Assembly (NCBI GenBank): GCA_003513495.1
Contig: DOPM01000002.1
Location: 1-17,984, forward strand
Length of the DNA: 17,984 nucleotides
Direction: 5' to 3'
From: Desulfosporosinus sp.
GTDB lineage: Bacteria > Bacillota > Desulfitobacteriia > Desulfitobacteriales > Desulfitobacteriaceae
Of the stretch, positions 15,667-17,984 are shown in pieces. Below the pieces are notes generated by a model. It searched no databases and had not been told where the DNA came from. It was given only the letters and a program-made list of their open reading frames with translations. The number at the start of each line of letters is the position of its first letter. Within the stretch, counting starts at the first letter, position 1. The translations under genes were made by a program, and so were the position numbers.

Positions 15667-15897
15667 TTAAACCGCTGAATCTGCTAAATCGATGCGATTG
15701 TCTCTTCGCACTCCGATTAAAGGGTAGTCCTGAAGCTCATAAAGGGCGACTGCCACATCATACACATCTTGGTCTGTAGCACTTAACTTCACATTAGGGA
15801 TACTACGATGACTTAGTTTGGGTGAGCCTTGTGGGGTTAACCCGGTTTGAATGGTTACAACCAGCACAGTATCTTTTTCGCTGGATATTACTGGCAC
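15667..15897 (-). CDS. DUF1659 family protein
   Basis: The 76-residue protein carries the features of DUF1659: an early strand TVLVVTIQTGLTPQGSPKLSHRS, then ATDQDVYDVAVALYELQDYPL and a final IDLADSA-type end. The start is GTG 15897 behind GGGAG with an 8-nt gap. The promoter candidate is at 15945-15973. Transcription continues into DUF2922. The function of this pair is not established. No membrane or signal segment is visible. Confidence 0.88.
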   Translation of the reverse strand: MPVISSEKDTVLVVTIQTGLTPQGSPKLSHRSIPNVKLSATDQDVYDVAVALYELQDYPLIGVRRDNRIDLADSAV

Positions 15898-15944
15898 TTT
15901 ACCATCTCCCTTTCTTAAAATTAGGACGAGTTTGCCCTAATCTT

Positions 15945-15973
15945 AGTATATTGAATATAATTATCTTTGTTAC
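15945..15973 (-). promoter_or_regulatory. Candidate promoter of the DUF1659-DUF2922 pair
   Basis: On the minus strand GTAACA (15973-15968, 4 of 6 matches) lies 17 nt from TATACT (15950-15945, 5 of 6). A small hairpin, ATTAGG (15941-15936 side) with CCTAAT (15925-15920 side), lies between it and the ribosome-binding site. Confidence 0.45.
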
Positions 15974-15990
15974 AGCTTGTATATAGTTTC

Positions 15991-16006
15991 TTCGGAGGGG
16001 TCCGAA
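15991..16006. repeat. Perfect inverted repeat TTCGGA-GGGG-TCCGAA
   Basis: The 6-bp arms (15991-15996 and 16001-16006) flank four G. It lies about 20 bp upstream of the DUF1659 promoter's -35 on the minus strand, a plausible place for an activator or repressor site. Without a T-run it is a poor terminator. Confidence 0.4.
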
Positions 16007-16158
16007 AAATCATCGGGTAAGCAAATCTATCGACAAATACCAACCTTTGTCTCCAGATAGTCGACGAATGAGCATGAAGCTTTGTTTTTAAGAGTTGAAT
16101 AGTGTAGAAACGTTAAGCTCTAGAAGGAATTTTGGAGGAATATGATGGAAGTAATTGG

Positions 16159-16187
16159 TTGAACATGTTCTTGTGCTACAGTATAAT
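16159..16187 (+). promoter_or_regulatory. Strong sigma-A promoter upstream of the structured leader
   Basis: TTGAAC (16159-16164, 4 of 6 matches) is separated by exactly 17 nt from a perfect TATAAT (16182-16187). Transcription would start near 16194, about 265 nt before the surface-protein gene at 16459. Confidence 0.7.
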
Positions 16188-16193
16188 AAGCTC

Positions 16194-16351
16194 AGTTATC
16201 AATTAAGTGCCACATTAAGTACCATAAAGGGTGGATTTTTCCTTAGTTGGTATACATCTTCTATAGGCAGAATCAATAACCGAACAGAATCCATGTTCGA
16301 ACGTTGATGGACAGAGAGACAAAATGACAAGGGGAAACCCTTGTCATTTTT
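16194..16351 (+). ncRNA. Candidate structured leader or small RNA ending in an intrinsic terminator
   Basis: The stretch between a strong promoter and a perfect terminator is about 158 nt and contains no ORF. It can fold into an outer pairing TGCC/GGCA (16208-16211 with 16266-16269) enclosing hairpin TACCA/TGGTA (16220-16224 with 16248-16252), with inner AAGG/CCTT. A second hairpin follows, ATCAA/TTGAT plus CGAACA/TGTTCG (16272-16308), and then the terminator. The layout fits a transcription-attenuation leader for the gene at 16459, or an independent sRNA. It matches no riboswitch, T-box or 6S consensus that I recognise. Confidence 0.5.
16321..16351 (+). terminator. Perfect intrinsic terminator in the leader
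   Basis: AAAATGACAAGGG (16321-16333) pairs with CCCTTGTCATTTT (16338-16350) over 13 bp around a GAAA tetraloop, with five T at 16347-16351. It lies about 107 nt before the start codon at 16459, so it should block most read-through into that gene unless countered. Confidence 0.88.
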
Positions 16352-16458
16352 GATTATGCCGACTCTATTACATGTTTCTAAAGAAAGTAAATCCCGTGGT
16401 TATTTCTGGTATTGGACAGATCCAAACGTTCGTTAGGACGATTAGGAAAGGGGAAGGT

Positions 16459-17984
16459 ATGTTGAGAAAGAGAAGAGGGCTAAGGTTTTTTTTGTCCACG
16501 GTTTTAGTACTAATGTTGTTCTTAATTGCTACACCTGTATTGGCAGCGGACACGACCTTTATGGAAGACAACAATTCTTCGATCGTATACTCAACCGGGT
16601 GGTCTCGTCCGTGGAGTACTAATGCCACAGCAAATTATTATTACCACAGTAACACTGCGGAGGCTTTGGCAAGTCTCAGTTTTAACGGGACGGGTATTAA
16701 ATGGATCGGAGCAACGGGCTCAGGCAGCGGTATTGCTGAAATTCTAATTGACGGCAAATCCGAAGCTATGATCGATCTTTATAGTCCTACGACGTCCTAT
16801 CAGCAAGTGATTTTCAGAAAAACTCATTTAGATCGAGGCAATCATACCCTTCAAATTCGCGTCACCGGAAATAAGAATCCACAGGCTTCGGGTGCTTACG
16901 TGAATATTGACGGTTTTGAAATTATCGATAGTGATGATAAAATTCCGCCATCGGCTCCGAGTACGCCGTTTGTTTTTAATGGGAATGAACGAGTCGAACT
17001 TAAGTGGCAAGTAAGTTCTGATTCGGATTTAGAAGGATATAATGTTTATCGCTCAACCGTAAGTAACAGTGGATTTGTACGGGTTAATCCTTGGTTAATT
17101 AAAGAAGGCACATCCTTTATCAATACTTCTTTAACTAATGGAACAACTTATTATTACCATATAACAGCTGTTGATGTTGTAGGAAATGAATCACAAGCTT
17201 CCCCTGTGGTATCTGCTCTACCGGCAGTGTATGTGGGAAGTTATGATGACAATGGAACCGGGATTAAGTACACGGGCACTTGGGATAATCGTGTGTATAG
17301 CGGCAGTGCAACCGGCAACTATTACATGCGCAGTGGAACGGCGGAGGCCAAGGTGGATATCGCTTTTTATGGAACAGGAATTCGCTGGATCTCACCGCGA
17401 TCATCCACGGGAGGAATTGCGGAAGTAACGTTAGATGGAAATAAAGAGCTAGTTGACCTATATCAGTCAGGGACGACCCAATGGCAGCAAACCGTTTATG
17501 AGGAAACGGGACTGACAGAAGGCCTGCATCAGTTAAGCATCCGAGTAACTGGGACGAAGGACGAACTCTCCAGTAATACCTATGTCTTTATGGATTCTAT
17601 TGAAGTCATTGGCGCGGTTCTTGAACATAGCCGGGTGGAAGAGGACTCCATTACCATGGACTATCGTGGAATCTGGGATTACAAAACCAGCACCTCTTAC
17701 AGCGGAGGAAAAATCATCGAGACCTCCAAAGGGGGAGCAGCAGTCGAGTATACCTTCTACGGAACAGGTCTTGAGTGGTTAGCCCATGTGGATTCCGGTA
17801 AGGGGATCGCTAAAGTATCCATTGATGGAGAGGCACCGGTTCTTGTGGATCTCTATCGTCCCTCGTCCAGAGCCCAAGAAATCGTGTATAAGCGATATGG
17901 CCTAAGTCTGGGTCAGCATAAACTAAGGATCGAAGCCAGTGGAAACAAGAGCCCATCCTCGAGTAACTACTATGTAAATATCGA
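16459..17984 (+). CDS. Secreted protein with repeated sugar-binding-like modules and FN3 (3' end outside window)
   Basis: From ATG 16459, behind AAAGGGG, the frame is open for 508 codons to the right edge. A signal peptide is clear (MLRKRRGLRF, hydrophobic core 10-28, cleavage near VLA-A). Three copies of one beta-sandwich module follow, at about 37-155, 258-385 and 393-508. Each has the pattern W...Y...A...F-x-GTG(I/L)-(K/R/E)W, then GIA-(E/K)-(I/V)-x-(I/L)-DG, VDLY or IDLY, and G-x-H-x-L-x-I-x-x-(T/S)-G-x-K. An FN3 domain separates copies 1 and 2 (about 165-255, LEGYNVYRS, AVDVVGN). The module is common in large extracellular proteins and glycan-active enzymes of Firmicutes, where carbohydrate binding is suspected. 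A catalytic or anchoring part may lie beyond the edge. The gene follows an attenuator-like leader. Confidence 0.85.
   Translation, partial: MLRKRRGLRFFLSTVLVLMLFLIATPVLAADTTFMEDNNSSIVYSTGWSRPWSTNATANYYYHSNTAEALASLSFNGTGIKWIGATGSGSGIAEILIDGKSEAMIDLYSPTTSYQQVIFRKTHLDRGNHTLQIRVTGNKNPQASGAYVNIDGFEIIDSDDKIPPSAPSTPFVFNGNERVELKWQVSSDSDLEGYNVYRSTVSNSGFVRVNPWLIKEGTSFINTSLTNGTTYYYHITAVDVVGNESQASPVVSALPAVYVGSYDDNGTGIKYTGTWDNRVYSGSATGNYYMRSGTAEAKVDIAFYGTGIRWISPRSSTGGIAEVTLDGNKELVDLYQSGTTQWQQTVYEETGLTEGLHQLSIRVTGTKDELSSNTYVFMDSIEVIGAVLEHSRVEEDSITMDYRGIWDYKTSTSYSGGKIIETSKGGAAVEYTFYGTGLEWLAHVDSGKGIAKVSIDGEAPVLVDLYRPSSRAQEIVYKRYGLSLGQHKLRIEASGNKSPSSSNYYVNI

Noticed and set aside
16142..16162. Mini-ORF (MMEVIG) behind a GGAGGA site
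   Set aside because: It has only six codons and lies upstream of the promoter at 16159-16187, so it would not be on the leader transcript.
16194..16351. T-box or c-di-GMP riboswitch
   Set aside because: A GGGTGG occurs at 16229-16234, but not next to the terminator and without the ACCGCG context. The GEMM core motifs are absent.

Overview
The window looks like a chromosomal segment of an anaerobic, spore-forming Gram-positive bacterium of the Desulfosporosinus/Desulfitobacterium type. This is an inference from several signs: moderately AT-rich DNA, strong GGAGG ribosome-binding sites with frequent GTG/TTG starts, a DUF1659/DUF2922 gene pair, cohesin/dockerin-like secreted proteins, and a small HesB-like gene that only makes sense with an in-frame UGA read as selenocysteine. 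No rRNA, tRNA, CRISPR array or intact transposase was seen.

Left part (1-3100). A partial XRE-type regulator runs off the left edge. Divergent from it is a 57-residue coiled-coil-like ORF with a good promoter, followed by an unrecognised 102-residue ORF. Convergent to that, on the minus strand, lies a 95-codon gene (1558 to 1271) interrupted only by a TGA at codon 30. That TGA sits where IscA/HesB proteins have the Cys of their C-S-G motif, and a bacterial SECIS-like hairpin with GGU in its loop follows it. Next is a 5'-decayed AAA/DUF4143 ATPase, whose end abuts a GC-rich GACCCCGT repeat cluster and a dispersed palindromic element seen again near 8500.

Middle (3100-8740). A dCache-type chemoreceptor on the minus strand is preceded by the two ends of a cheW gene whose middle has been deleted. 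A tight three-gene minus-strand operon with overlapping genes follows, in transcription order: a stand-alone receiver protein with Glu at the phospho-acceptor position, a membrane-anchored HEAT-repeat protein, and a processive family 2 glycosyltransferase. It looks like a signalling-controlled exopolysaccharide synthase.

Right part (8740-17984). Two large divergent genes encode secreted surface proteins of 982 and 1062 residues. They share one cohesin-like plus dockerin-like module of about 210 residues, N-terminal in one and C-terminal in the other. A DUF1659-DUF2922 pair comes next on the minus strand. A third secreted protein, with repeated sugar-binding-like modules and an FN3 domain, runs off the right edge. 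Its leader contains a strong promoter, a folded RNA of about 160 nt and a perfect intrinsic terminator.

Taken together, much of the window concerns the cell surface and sensing: a chemoreceptor, a polysaccharide synthase and large extracellular adhesin- or scaffold-like proteins. Cooperation among them is inferred from proximity only.
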